A stretch of 21,006 bases of DNA from CAYJAP01 sp964368425 (GCA_964368425.1 CAYJAP010000009.1:1-21006), one strand, 5' to 3'; positions 14,600 through 21,006 are shown, counted from the stretch's first letter. The notes: generated from the letters alone by a model not told the origin. Numbers and translations are program-made.

Positions 14600-15705
14600 A
14601 TATTTTTTAGATAGTCTTTGTATCTTGCGAAAGCATTGCTGCCTAAATTTTCTTGCATTTTCTGTAGTATTTTTTTCTCTTCTTTGCTCAATGTTTTTGG
14701 TGCTTCCGAAATTACTTGTATGATAAGTGTGCCATATGAGTTTTGATTGAGATATTTTACACCTTTATTTTTCATTTTAAATATAGTATTACTTTGTGTG
14801 AGTTCTGGTATCTTCAATGTAGTTTTTCCTTCCGCGGTTGGTACTTCTACTTCTCCACCTAACAGTAAAATGTAGAAAGGAAGGTATAATTTTAGGTGCA
14901 GGTCATACCCCTCACGCACTAACAACTTGTGTTGTTTGACAGAGATTACTACCTGCAAATCTCCATCCGGCCCACCTCTTAGTCCTGCGTTTCCATGTCC
15001 TCTCATCGTCATTACTTGCCCGTCATCTATACCCGCTGGGATCTTAACTGTAACCGTTTTATTGACGCGTTTGTAGCCGTTGCCATTACATTCTTCGCAC
15101 TTCTCAATAATCTTCTTTCCTGTACCATTACATTCCTTACAAATACCCGTTTTAACTACCCTACCAAAGAGGGTGTTTTCGGTATATCTTACATGTCCAG
15201 TACCGTTACACTCTTTACACGTACTGTACTTAGTACCGTTTTTAGCACCTGTACCGCTACACGCCGAACAAGACTCTACCTTGGGAATAGTTACTTCCTT
15301 GGTACAACCGAAAACCGCTTCTTCAAACGATAGTGTCATCTGTACACGTATATCCTGTCCACGCTGAGCAGTACTCGTTTTGACGTTGCCACCGAAGTTT
15401 CCGAACATGCTGAAAATATCTTCAAAACCACCGAAGCCGCTAAACCCGCCGCCAGCACCACCAAAAAAGTCAGAAGGATTAGGACCTGAAGCGTCTCCGT
15501 ACTGGTCGTAGTTGCCCCGTTTGGTGCTATCTGACAGCACTTCGTACGCCTCATTTATTTCCTTAAACTTCTCCGTCGCTTCACTAGTTTTATTAATATC
15601 GGGATGATACTTCTTGGCTAAGAGTCTATATGCTTTTTTAATCTCGTCATCACTAGCGTTTTTCTCCACTCCCAATGTTTTATAATAATCTTTCTTTCCT
15701 GCCAT
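14593..15705 (-). CDS. dnaJ: Chaperone protein DnaJ (type I Hsp40)
   Basis: Co-chaperone that binds unfolded clients and stimulates DnaK ATP hydrolysis. The 370 residues have a J domain (6-68) with HPD at 34-36, a Gly/Phe-rich linker (about 75-107), and four CxxCxGxG zinc repeats (about 143-210: CSACSGTG, CKECNGTG twice, CEECNGNG). Two substrate-binding beta domains and a dimerisation tail follow. All type I features are present. The ATG at 15705 has AAAGGAGA close upstream. It lies 40 bases after dnaK with no separate promoter evident, so it is the last gene of the HrcA-controlled operon. Confidence 0.97.
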   Translation of the reverse strand: MAGKKDYYKTLGVEKNASDDEIKKAYRLLAKKYHPDINKTSEATEKFKEINEAYEVLSDSTKRGNYDQYGDASGPNPSDFFGGAGGGFSGFGGFEDIFSMFGNFGGNVKTSTAQRGQDIRVQMTLSFEEAVFGCTKEVTIPKVESCSACSGTGAKNGTKYSTCKECNGTGHVRYTENTLFGRVVKTGICKECNGTGKKIIEKCEECNGNGYKRVNKTVTVKIPAGIDDGQVMTMRGHGNAGLRGGPDGDLQVVISVKQHKLLVREGYDLHLKLYLPFYILLLGGEVEVPTAEGKTTLKIPELTQSNTIFKMKNKGVKYLNQNSYGTLIIQVISEAPKTLSKEEKKILQKMQENLGSNAFARYKDYLKNIK

Positions 15706-15745
15706 GTCTCTCCTTTATGCAATATTTCTATAAATATGGCACTAT

Positions 15746-17554
15746 TTACTCAATTATAACTTCATCGTCGCCCTTTTTAGGATCGTCTTGTTTATTTTCT
15801 TCTTGTGCTTTAGCAGCAGCCTCTTGGTATAACTTAGTGATAATTCCTTCGTTCTCTTTGCTCAACTCATCAATAGCTTTACGCACAACATCGATGTCGT
15901 CGCTCTCAAACTCTTTCTTAGCTTTTTCGATTGCATTCTTGAGTTTCTCTTTATCTTCCTCAGCAATTTTGTCTCCATTATCTTTCAACATTTTTTCTAA
16001 TGCAAACACTAGGTTATCCGCTTCGTTCTTAGTCTGAACTAACTCTTTTCTCTTTTTATCTTCCTCAGCATGAGCTTCGGCTTCCTTGATTGCTTTCTCA
16101 ATATCTGAATCTTTTAGGTTTCCAGAAGCTGTAATTGTGATGCTCTGATTCTTATTCGTACCCAAATCTTTTGCGGATACACTTACGATTCCGTTAGCAT
16201 CGATGTCGAAGGTTACCTCAATCTGTGGGATTCCACGAGGAGCTGGAGGAATGTCGTTAAGCTGGAATCTTCCAAGCGTTTTGTTATCCTTCGCAAACTC
16301 TCTTTCACCCTGTAGAACGTGTACGTCAACACCTGGTTGGTTATCTGCTGCAGTAGAGAATATCTGTGATTTTTTCGTTGGAATAGTGGTATTTCTCTCG
16401 ATAAGTTTCGTGAATACACCACCTAGGGTTTCGATACCTAGAGACAGCGGTGTAACGTCTAGTAATAGGACGTCCTTAACCTCTCCGCCTAATACACCCG
16501 CTTGAATAGCTGCACCAATCGCAACACATTCGTCTGGGTTTATACCTTTGTATGGATCTTTTCCTGTTTCTTTCTTAACAGCATTTTGTACTGCAGGAAC
16601 ACGGATAGAACCGCCCACCATTAGCACTTTTGCGATATCTGAGAAACTTAACTTAGCATCTTTCATTGCCAACTTCAACTTGGATATAGTTTTCTCTACC
16701 AGGTGCTTAGTGATACTATCAAATTTAGCACGAGTCAAATCGTATTCTAAGTGTTTTGGACCACTTGCATCAGCTGTAATGAATGGCAAACTGATAGTAG
16801 TCTTAGTAACTGATGATAGCTCGATTTTGGCTTTCTCTGAAGCTTCTTTCAATCTTTGCATAGCTAGTTTGTCTGCAGATAAATCTATACCGTTTGACTT
16901 CTTAAACTCACTTACAAGCAGTGTAATAATTTCGTTATCGAAATCATCACCACCCAATTTATTCTCTCCGTTGGTAGCAAGAACTTCAAACACTCCGTCG
17001 CCAATTTCAAGGATAGATACGTCGAACGTACCACCACCTAAGTCATATACTACTATTTTTTGGTTCTTGTTTTCGCCTTTATCTAGACCGTATGCAAGAG
17101 CAGCGGCTGTTGGCTCGTTGATGATTCTTAGTACCTCTAATCCAGCAATCTTACCTGCATCTTTCGTCGCCTGTCTTTGGCTATCTGAGAAGTACGCTGG
17201 GACAGTGATAACTGCCTGTGTAACTTTCTCCCCTAAGTAACTTTCTGCATCTTCTTTTAATTTTGATAGTACCATTGCAGAAATCTCTTGTGGGCTGTAA
17301 TTTTTACCGTTTGTTTTTGCTTTAAAGTTAGAGCCCATTTCTCTCTTAATACTTGTTACAGTATTTTCGTGGTTAGCAACCGCTTGACGCTTTGCAACTT
17401 CTCCCACTAATCTTTCTCCGTCTTTGCTGAATGCAACTACGCTTGGAGTTGTTCTAGCTCCTTCTGAGTTAGGGATAACGGTCGCTTCCCCTCCTTCCAT
17501 AACTGCGACACAACTATTTGTTGTACCTAAGTCAATTCCTATGATTTTTCCCAT
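15746..17554 (-). CDS. dnaK: Chaperone protein DnaK (Hsp70)
   Basis: ATP-driven chaperone for folding and stress protection. The 602 residues begin with the phosphate-1 loop IIGIDLGTTNSCVAV. The actin-like ATPase domain extends to about residue 360, with VYDLGGGTFDVSIL and the motif INEPTAAALAYGLDKG; the interdomain linker DVLLLDVTPLSLGIET follows. After the beta substrate-binding domain (about 375-480) comes the helical lid, ending in a Lys/Asp-rich tail GDDEVIIE. As in other Bacillota, the segment near residue 80 is shorter than in E. coli DnaK. ATG at 17554 is preceded by AAGGAGAGA. The 64 bases between grpE and dnaK contain no CIRCE and no clear promoter. Confidence 0.98.
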   Translation of the reverse strand: MGKIIGIDLGTTNSCVAVMEGGEATVIPNSEGARTTPSVVAFSKDGERLVGEVAKRQAVANHENTVTSIKREMGSNFKAKTNGKNYSPQEISAMVLSKLKEDAESYLGEKVTQAVITVPAYFSDSQRQATKDAGKIAGLEVLRIINEPTAAALAYGLDKGENKNQKIVVYDLGGGTFDVSILEIGDGVFEVLATNGENKLGGDDFDNEIITLLVSEFKKSNGIDLSADKLAMQRLKEASEKAKIELSSVTKTTISLPFITADASGPKHLEYDLTRAKFDSITKHLVEKTISKLKLAMKDAKLSFSDIAKVLMVGGSIRVPAVQNAVKKETGKDPYKGINPDECVAIGAAIQAGVLGGEVKDVLLLDVTPLSLGIETLGGVFTKLIERNTTIPTKKSQIFSTAADNQPGVDVHVLQGEREFAKDNKTLGRFQLNDIPPAPRGIPQIEVTFDIDANGIVSVSAKDLGTNKNQSITITASGNLKDSDIEKAIKEAEAHAEEDKKRKELVQTKNEADNLVFALEKMLKDNGDKIAEEDKEKLKNAIEKAKKEFESDDIDVVRKAIDELSKENEGIITKLYQEAAAKAQEENKQDDPKKGDDEVIIE

Positions 17555-17618
17555 ATAAAATCTCTCCTTTTTGTATTTTATTTTGATTTATTTACACACA
17601 CTTTCATGTGATAAATGG

Positions 17619-18178
17619 CTATAATTTGTTTATTTTCACTACGCTATGTCTTATAACTTTGCCGTTCAAAGTGAATCCTTCTTGGAACTCGTCAAGTACT
17701 ATACCGTCCTCGACGTCCTCCCTTTTTTCTACCATAACTGCGTTGTGATAGAACGGGTCAAACTGCTGATTAACACACTCTATCTTTTTTACTCCTAACT
17801 GAGTAAGGGCAGATAACAACTGAAAATATATTAAATCGATTCCTTCTAGCACACTTTCGTCAGTGATTTTTAACTTTGCCTGCTTGAAGCTATCCAGTAC
17901 AGGTAGCAATTTTTCTACAGTGAAGGAAATTCCATTTGCAAAACTTTCCTGCACGACGTCTTTATTTCTTTTCTTATAATTTTCGAACTCTGCTTGTATT
18001 CTCTGAGCCATTTCAAGATAGTTTATTTCTTGTTTCTGCTCGTGACATTTACAATCTTCACATTCACACTCATGCTCTTCGCACGNNNNNNNNNNCACGT
18101 ACACTTTTCATCTTCGTGGCACTGGCACTTATCAGCGGATTCTCTCTTTGTATGACCTTTTGATTTATTCTTTTCCAT
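17619..18178 (-). CDS. grpE: Nucleotide exchange factor GrpE with Cys/His-rich N-terminal extension (contains assembly gap)
   Basis: GrpE releases ADP from DnaK. The conserved part is clear: the coiled-coil helix (MAQRIQAEFENYKKRNKD) and the C-terminal beta domain (QFDPFYHNAVMVE, GFTLNGKVIRHSVVKI). The gene starts at ATG 18178, overlapping the end of hrcA by 14 bases, with GAGGAGGAG upstream. Ahead of the coiled coil is a stretch of alternating Cys, His and Glu: KCQCHEDEKCT before the 10-N gap and CEEHECECEDCKCHEQ after it. With exactly 10 unknown bases the two halves are out of frame, so the gap size is nominal and the gene is probably intact. Joining the identical cacg flanks restores the frame and gives 181 residues. 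Typical GrpE proteins have an acidic, not cysteine-rich, N-terminal tail; a metal-binding role is inference. Confidence 0.92.
18086..18095. other. Assembly gap (10 N) inside grpE
   Basis: Ten unknown bases of nominal length. Both flanks carry cacg (18082-18085 and 18096-18099). The frame requires a true gap of 2 modulo 3, so 10 cannot be right; a collapse of the shared four bases (-4) satisfies the frame. Confidence 0.95.
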
Positions 18179-19232
18179 TATCTTTCTCCTCCTCATTTTT
18201 CTTATTTTGCTCTTCGATAATGTATTTTAACGCTGACGCTATTTTCGCATAATCCAACCGTTTTGGACCGATAACCCCTATGCTAGTAACCATTCCGTTA
18301 GATAGCTGGTAGTTGGCTTTTACTATGCTAAAATCGCTCAAATCCTCCCTATCCGTTTCCTCACCTATTGCGAAGGTTACGTCGCTGGAACTGTTGTTAT
18401 CGATGTTATCAATAACCTTTTTGATTTCTTCTTCGTTCTCTAAGATGTTGATTAACTTCTTCGCCGACTCTATGTCCCCATATTTCGTGCTGTTAAGTAT
18501 TAACTGCGGGTTGTCACTTTTAACCAGTCTAACCTGATGAGCGTACTCCTTCAACACCTCTACCAACATTTCAAATAACTCTTGGTAATATATTATCTGT
18601 GTTTTAAACATCTCCGTGTACATGTTGATGTTTGTCACGACATCACTTATCTTTTTACCGTAGAAGCTAGTCGTCAGAAACTTACTTGCATCTTTACAAT
18701 TTTCCTCACTCAGCAGCTTCTTTAATTTTACCGTGTTGTTGATGATCCCCGCGTCTGTCTTGATAAGAACCAATGCCTGACTCGTCATAAGTGGTATAAC
18801 GTTAACTCCCTGCAAGACCAGATTACTGTATCCGCCCGTCGAAACCACCGTCGGATAATTCGTAATTTCACTAATTGTCTTAGCTAAATCGGTAAGAATT
18901 TCCTGTAAAAATGCCGAGCGTTGTATGAATTTGTCTTTGATTTCATCGACTTCTTCCATGTTAAGTGAGTTGTTTGTGATCAACCAGTTAACAAAAAACC
19001 TGTAAGCTTTAGTCGTAGGAATCCGTCCGCCACTAGTATGAAGTTTTTTTAGATATCCCATCTGTTCCAGTGCATTCAGCTCATTCCTCAACGTCGCCGG
19101 ACTTATGAAACAAAAGTTATTCGTATACATTTTTTGGCTTGTTATAGGCAAAGCGTTCTCTATGTAGTCTTCTACAGACGACAGCAACAAATCTTTCTTT
19201 CTATCTTTTAACACAAAATCTTTATTTTTCAT
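18165..19232 (-). CDS. hrcA: Heat-inducible transcription repressor HrcA
   Basis: Repressor of class I heat-shock genes; it binds CIRCE and is kept active by GroEL in other Bacillota. The 355 residues have an N-terminal winged helix (about 8-80) with ISPATLRNELNALEQMGYL and the wing motif HTSGGRIPTTKAYRFFV. A GAF-like dimerisation domain and the inserted domain follow, with IGVIGPKRLDYAKIASAL near the end. The C-terminal tail is very Lys/Glu-rich. The open frame reaches 19256, but ATG at 19232 is preferred because AGGGG lies just upstream, while 19256 has no ribosome site. It is the first gene of the operon it controls, with CIRCE about 60-90 bases ahead. Confidence 0.95.
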   Translation of the reverse strand: MKNKDFVLKDRKKDLLLSSVEDYIENALPITSQKMYTNNFCFISPATLRNELNALEQMGYLKKLHTSGGRIPTTKAYRFFVNWLITNNSLNMEEVDEIKDKFIQRSAFLQEILTDLAKTISEITNYPTVVSTGGYSNLVLQGVNVIPLMTSQALVLIKTDAGIINNTVKLKKLLSEENCKDASKFLTTSFYGKKISDVVTNINMYTEMFKTQIIYYQELFEMLVEVLKEYAHQVRLVKSDNPQLILNSTKYGDIESAKKLINILENEEEIKKVIDNIDNNSSSDVTFAIGEETDREDLSDFSIVKANYQLSNGMVTSIGVIGPKRLDYAKIASALKYIIEEQNKKNEEEKDNGKE

Positions 19233-19292
19233 TTTTCCCCTATGTAAGGATACCATGTTTTTGTTTATTATATGCAGCGGTATGTCATTTTA

Positions 19293-19319
19293 TTAGCACT
19301 CTTTGTCGAAGACTGCTAA
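19293..19319 (-). promoter_or_regulatory. CIRCE operator (HrcA binding site)
   Basis: TTAGCACTC (19293-19301), nine-base spacer, GACTGCTAA (19311-19319). Consensus CIRCE is TTAGCACTC-N9-GAGTGCTAA, so one arm is perfect and the other has a single mismatch (C for G). It covers the predicted transcription start of hrcA-grpE-dnaK-dnaJ, so bound HrcA would block initiation. Confidence 0.93.
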
Positions 19320-19322
19320 CAC

Positions 19323-19352
19323 ATGATATGATAGATTGCTAACATTTGTCAA
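19323..19352 (-). promoter_or_regulatory. Heat-shock operon promoter
   Basis: Perfect TTGACA (19352-19347), 18-base spacer, TATCAT (19328-19323; 5 of 6). The predicted start near 19316 falls in the CIRCE arm, leaving a leader of about 85 bases to the hrcA ATG. Confidence 0.7.
19334..19342 (-). repeat. Extra CIRCE-like half-site in the promoter spacer
   Basis: GATTGCTAA repeats the GACTGCTAA arm (8 of 9 bases) in the same orientation, 23 bases away, about two helical turns. It lies between the -35 and -10. It may be an additional HrcA contact or a chance degenerate copy. Confidence 0.4.
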
Positions 19353-19527
19353 CTAGTTAGGTTAAGTTTTGTCGAGAAATGTAAAAAATTCTTGCATTTT
19401 TTTATTTATACGTAAAAACGCAAACTGAGCGAAGCGATATAATAAAACTTTTTGAGAAACTTCAGAACTTTCTTTTAAAGTTTTGAATTTATGTGAAAAT
19501 TCGCACGTCTTAGCGAAAGCGACGTGA
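19353..19527. other. Intergenic stretch between hrcA promoter and orphan gene
   Basis: No gene seen. It holds an inverted repeat AAAACTTT/AAAGTTTT (19444-19451 and 19477-19484). It also holds a compact hairpin at 19504-19526: arms CACGTC and GACGTG, a TTA bulge, two further G-C pairs and a GAAA loop. No protein or RNA family was recognised. Confidence 0.5.
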
Positions 19528-19541
19528 CACAAAAGTTGTGC
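19528..19541 (+). repeat. 14-bp direct repeat, copy 1
   Basis: CACAAAAGTTGTGC, identical to 20104-20117. The core is itself an inverted repeat (CACAA-aag-TTGTG). Its right end supplies the -35 of the orphan gene promoter. The two copies bracket the plus-strand gene at 576-base spacing. Confidence 0.75.
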
Positions 19542-19564
19542 GAGTTTAGAGTTTATGGTATAAT
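19536..19564 (+). promoter_or_regulatory. Promoter for the plus-strand orphan gene, probably leaderless
   Basis: TTGTGC (19536-19541), 17-base spacer, perfect TATAAT (19559-19564) preceded by TGG (extended -10). Transcription should start near 19571, four bases before ATG 19575, and no Shine-Dalgarno is present. Confidence 0.6.
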
Positions 19565-19574
19565 TACAACTAAG

Positions 19575-20036
19575 ATGATTACGAAAAAATTAACAAAAAA
19601 GCTGTTTAAAGAATTAAAGGACAAATATGTATATCATGGAAGTCCAAAACTTTTTGATTTTGCAAAACCTAATCAGGCAAAATGTGCAACAAAAGACCCA
19701 AAGAATGAGCAATTTGCAATCTACGCCAGTAATAATATAAATTTTGCGATTTTATTTTGTTTCGATAAAAAACCCTTATCAAAAAATTGCGGTTGGAAAG
19801 CTAATGGAGATTGTGCAACTGCAACAGTTTATAATATGAAAATTGATGAAAATGCACAAGGATATTTATACTGTTTTGACAAAAGAAGTTTTACACCTAC
19901 CGAACCTGGTAGCGTCCAATGTGTTTCTAAAAAAGGACTTATTCCTGAAATAATATATATTGTAGATTACAAAATGGTAAAACATTTATTTGAAATGATT
20001 AATAACGATTTCCCACAACCAAGTTTAAAAAAATAA
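19575..20036 (+). CDS. Orphan protein, possible ADP-ribosyltransferase-like fold
   Basis: The only plus-strand gene; 153 residues, Lys-rich, no signal peptide or membrane segment. I know no named family. The layout resembles small ADP-ribosyltransferase-fold proteins: an early strand with YHGSPKLFDF (His21), then FAIYASNNINFAI (Tyr50) followed by a helix. Later come a GYLYCFDKRSF strand pair (96-106) and a distal EPGSVQCVSKKGLIPEIIYI segment, where Glu110, Gln115 or Glu125 could be the third residue of an H-Y-E type site. That reading is inference from pattern only; catalytic activity is unproven. An open frame runs up to a GTG at 19524, but that start lies upstream of the promoter; ATG 19575, just after the extended -10, is preferred. 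It is flanked by a 14-bp repeat, has no partner gene, and converges with metG. Confidence 0.65.
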   Translation: MITKKLTKKLFKELKDKYVYHGSPKLFDFAKPNQAKCATKDPKNEQFAIYASNNINFAILFCFDKKPLSKNCGWKANGDCATATVYNMKIDENAQGYLYCFDKRSFTPTEPGSVQCVSKKGLIPEIIYIVDYKMVKHLFEMINNDFPQPSLKK

Positions 20037-20103
20037 TATTAAACTAATTTAATTATATAATTTTCTACAACGGCTTTCCTTCGAAAAAGCGAACCAGTTC
20101 CGC

Positions 20104-20117
20104 CACAAAAGTTGTGC
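20104..20117 (+). repeat. 14-bp direct repeat, copy 2
   Basis: CACAAAAGTTGTGC, identical to 19528-19541, lying 67 bases after the orphan gene stop. It overlaps the palindrome at 20109-20124. Confidence 0.75.
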
Positions 20118-20124
20118 ACAACTT
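20109..20124. repeat. Perfect 16-bp palindrome
   Basis: AAGTTGTGCACAACTT reads the same on both strands. It lies between the convergent 3' ends of the orphan gene and metG. It could be a protein-binding site or a recombination remnant; there is no T run to make it a standard terminator. Confidence 0.7.
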
Positions 20125-20159
20125 AAAATGTACACAGCTTTTATTTTCGATCAAATATT

Positions 20160-20174
20160 ACTGTTTCAAACAGT
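20160..20174. repeat. Small hairpin downstream of metG
   Basis: ACTGTT, three-base loop, AACAGT. It lies 24 bases after the metG stop but lacks a following T run, so it is at best a weak or Rho-assisted terminator. Confidence 0.35.
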
Positions 20175-20198
20175 TGCAACACCCTTCCCCATTTTATT

Positions 20199-21006
20199 TC
20201 AATTATTTTTATTAATTTCAAATCTTTTATATAATATTTCAAATTCCTGCAACTTTATAGTGTCTGGCTGTAAAAATTCATATTTTGTATCTTTGTCAAT
20301 ATTTAACCATGATAATACTTTCCCGCTGCCGTCTGGAATAAAAGGTCGAAATAAAGAAGCAATGTTTGCAATTAATACTATAAATTGATAAACAAGTTTT
20401 TCGCATTCTTCTCTGTTTTCTTTTATTAAGTTCCAAGGCTGTGACAAATCGAATTTTTTATTTGCATAAGATACAAGTTCAAAAATTTTATTTAAGGCCT
20501 TATCTGTTTTACCGCATTCAATGCTTTCTGAAACATTTTTATAGCAATCTAATATTCGTTTTTCAACTTCATCCTCAACTGCTGCCCGTCTAATTTGTAA
20601 ATTAAATTTGTTTCTAACAAAAGCAAAAACTCTTTGAACCAGATTGCCCCAGTTATTTACCAGATAGGCATTATACTCCTCTGTTAACGAATTTATTTTA
20701 AAATTGAAATCTTTTACTGAATTAACACCTTTTAAAAAATAAAATCTAAGAGCATCACTTTCGAAATTTTCCAACAGTGCATTGCAGGTCAAATTTGTTC
20801 CCAAGCTTTTGGAAATTTTCTTGCCATCATTTGTTACATATTCATAAGCAAAAATATTTTGCCAAGTTTTATATTGTCCATGACCTATAAGTAATGCCGG
20901 TAAAATAATTGTGTGAAAAGGGATATTGTCCTTTGCATGAACAAAAAATTTCTGAGTATTCGAATTGTTGTAAAATTCTTCAAAATTTAAACCTTTTCCC
21001 TCACAC
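20199..21006 (-). CDS. metG: Methionyl-tRNA synthetase, C-terminal part (5' end outside window)
   Basis: Class I synthetase that charges tRNA-Met. About 268 C-terminal residues are visible, in one frame from the window edge; the TTG at 20804-20802 is an internal Leu, not a start. The visible part begins in the catalytic core (FFVHAKDNIPFHTIILPALL) and contains the signature KISKS (KMSKS motif) followed by LGTNL. It continues through the alpha-helical anticodon-binding domain (DALRFYFLKGVNSVKDFNF, LSQPWNLIK, SLFRPFIP) and ends at ILYKRFEINKNN. There is no C-terminal EMAP/Trbp111-type tRNA-binding domain. The AKDNIPFHT and EYVTNDGKKISKS stretches look closer to the archaeal/E. coli style of MetRS than to the common Bacillota GKDILRFH...KMSKSKGN style. 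A second, acquired MetRS copy is therefore possible. Confidence 0.92.
   Translation of the reverse strand, partial: CEGKGLNFEEFYNNSNTQKFFVHAKDNIPFHTIILPALLIGHGQYKTWQNIFAYEYVTNDGKKISKSLGTNLTCNALLENFESDALRFYFLKGVNSVKDFNFKINSLTEEYNAYLVNNWGNLVQRVFAFVRNKFNLQIRRAAVEDEVEKRILDCYKNVSESIECGKTDKALNKIFELVSYANKKFDLSQPWNLIKENREECEKLVYQFIVLIANIASLFRPFIPDGSGKVLSWLNIDKDTKYEFLQPDTIKLQEFEILYKRFEINKNN

Noticed and set aside
4610..17240. Several long plus-strand open frames opposite priA, ligA, dnaJ and dnaK (for example 16548-17240, 230 codons)
   Set aside because: They mirror strongly conserved minus-strand genes, lack ribosome sites and known motifs, and are explained by codon bias of the real gene.
17619..18104. 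GrpE start read inside the gap region (MYV)
   Set aside because: That start arises only from reading across the N run. The real ATG is at 18178, overlapping hrcA, with a strong ribosome site.
19233..19256. HrcA start at 19256
   Set aside because: No ribosome site there; ATG 19232 has AGGGG upstream and fits the family N-terminus better.
19524..19574. Upstream GTG start for the plus-strand orphan gene
   Set aside because: It begins before and runs through the predicted -35 and -10, which could not then drive its transcription, and it has no ribosome site. ATG 19575 starts right after the promoter.
19528..20124. CRISPR or insertion sequence interpretation of the CACAAAAGTTGTGC copies
   Set aside because: Only two copies are present, with no regular spacers, no cas gene and no transposase.
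20037..20198. Possible terminator or small RNA between the orphan gene and metG
   Set aside because: The hairpins present lack T runs and no RNA family was recognised; recorded only as repeats.
20199..20804. MetRS starting at 20804
   Set aside because: The codon is TTG encoding the Leu of KISKSLG, and the frame continues open to the window end with catalytic-core sequence.

Overview
The window comes from a low-GC, Gram-positive (Bacillota) genome, most likely Clostridia or a close relative. It uses the standard code: TGA is a real stop in several genes. The clearest taxonomic signs are gene order and sporulation. hrcA-grpE-dnaK-dnaJ-rsmE-mtaB-rpsU and rpoZ-priA-def-fmt-rlmN-rsgA-rpe are two classic Bacillota housekeeping strings, and the first 48 bases hold the start of spoVM, which in Bacillus lies just downstream of rpe. 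The 10-N run at 18086-18095 shows that this is a scaffolded draft, probably metagenome-derived, assembly.

Layout, in the direction of transcription (almost everything is on the minus strand, read from high to low coordinates). (1) 19232-14570 is the heat-shock operon hrcA-grpE-dnaK-dnaJ, driven by a promoter overlapped by a CIRCE operator and closed by a hairpin. (2) 14528-11941 is rsmE-nudix-mtaB, with a promoter so close to the rsmE start that the mRNA is probably leaderless. (3) rpsU has its own strong promoter and terminator. (4) An unrecognised 129-residue protein has its own promoter and terminator. (5) pcrA-ligA form a DNA repair/replication pair. (6) rpoZ is a monocistronic omega gene that is too short for a usual ORF cutoff. 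(7) priA is followed by def-fmt-rlmN-rsgA-rpe, tightly packed with stop/start overlaps and closed by a terminator. (8) spoVM follows, with a separate possible sporulation-type promoter. The right end (19353-21006) breaks the pattern. It has a plus-strand orphan gene resembling small ADP-ribosyltransferase-fold proteins, flanked by copies of a 14-bp repeat, and then the 3' part of a methionyl-tRNA synthetase gene on the minus strand.

Most genes serve protein synthesis and its quality control: formyl-Met-tRNA formation (Fmt), deformylation (Def), rRNA/tRNA modification (RlmN, RsmE, MtaB), 30S maturation (RsgA, bS21), Met-tRNA charging (MetG) and chaperones. A second set serves genome maintenance (PriA, PcrA, LigA). 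Compared with Bacillus, several usual members are missing from these strings (rsmB, prpC, prkC, thiN, coaBC, prmA).

Points that most deserve a second look: a Cys/His-rich N-terminal extension on GrpE, interrupted by the assembly gap; the truncated spoVM at the window edge; the orphan plus-strand gene and its flanking repeats; two probable leaderless transcripts; and a recurrent TGn-extended -10 promoter style. I found no CRISPR array, tRNA, rRNA, insertion sequence or obvious new multi-gene defence system.
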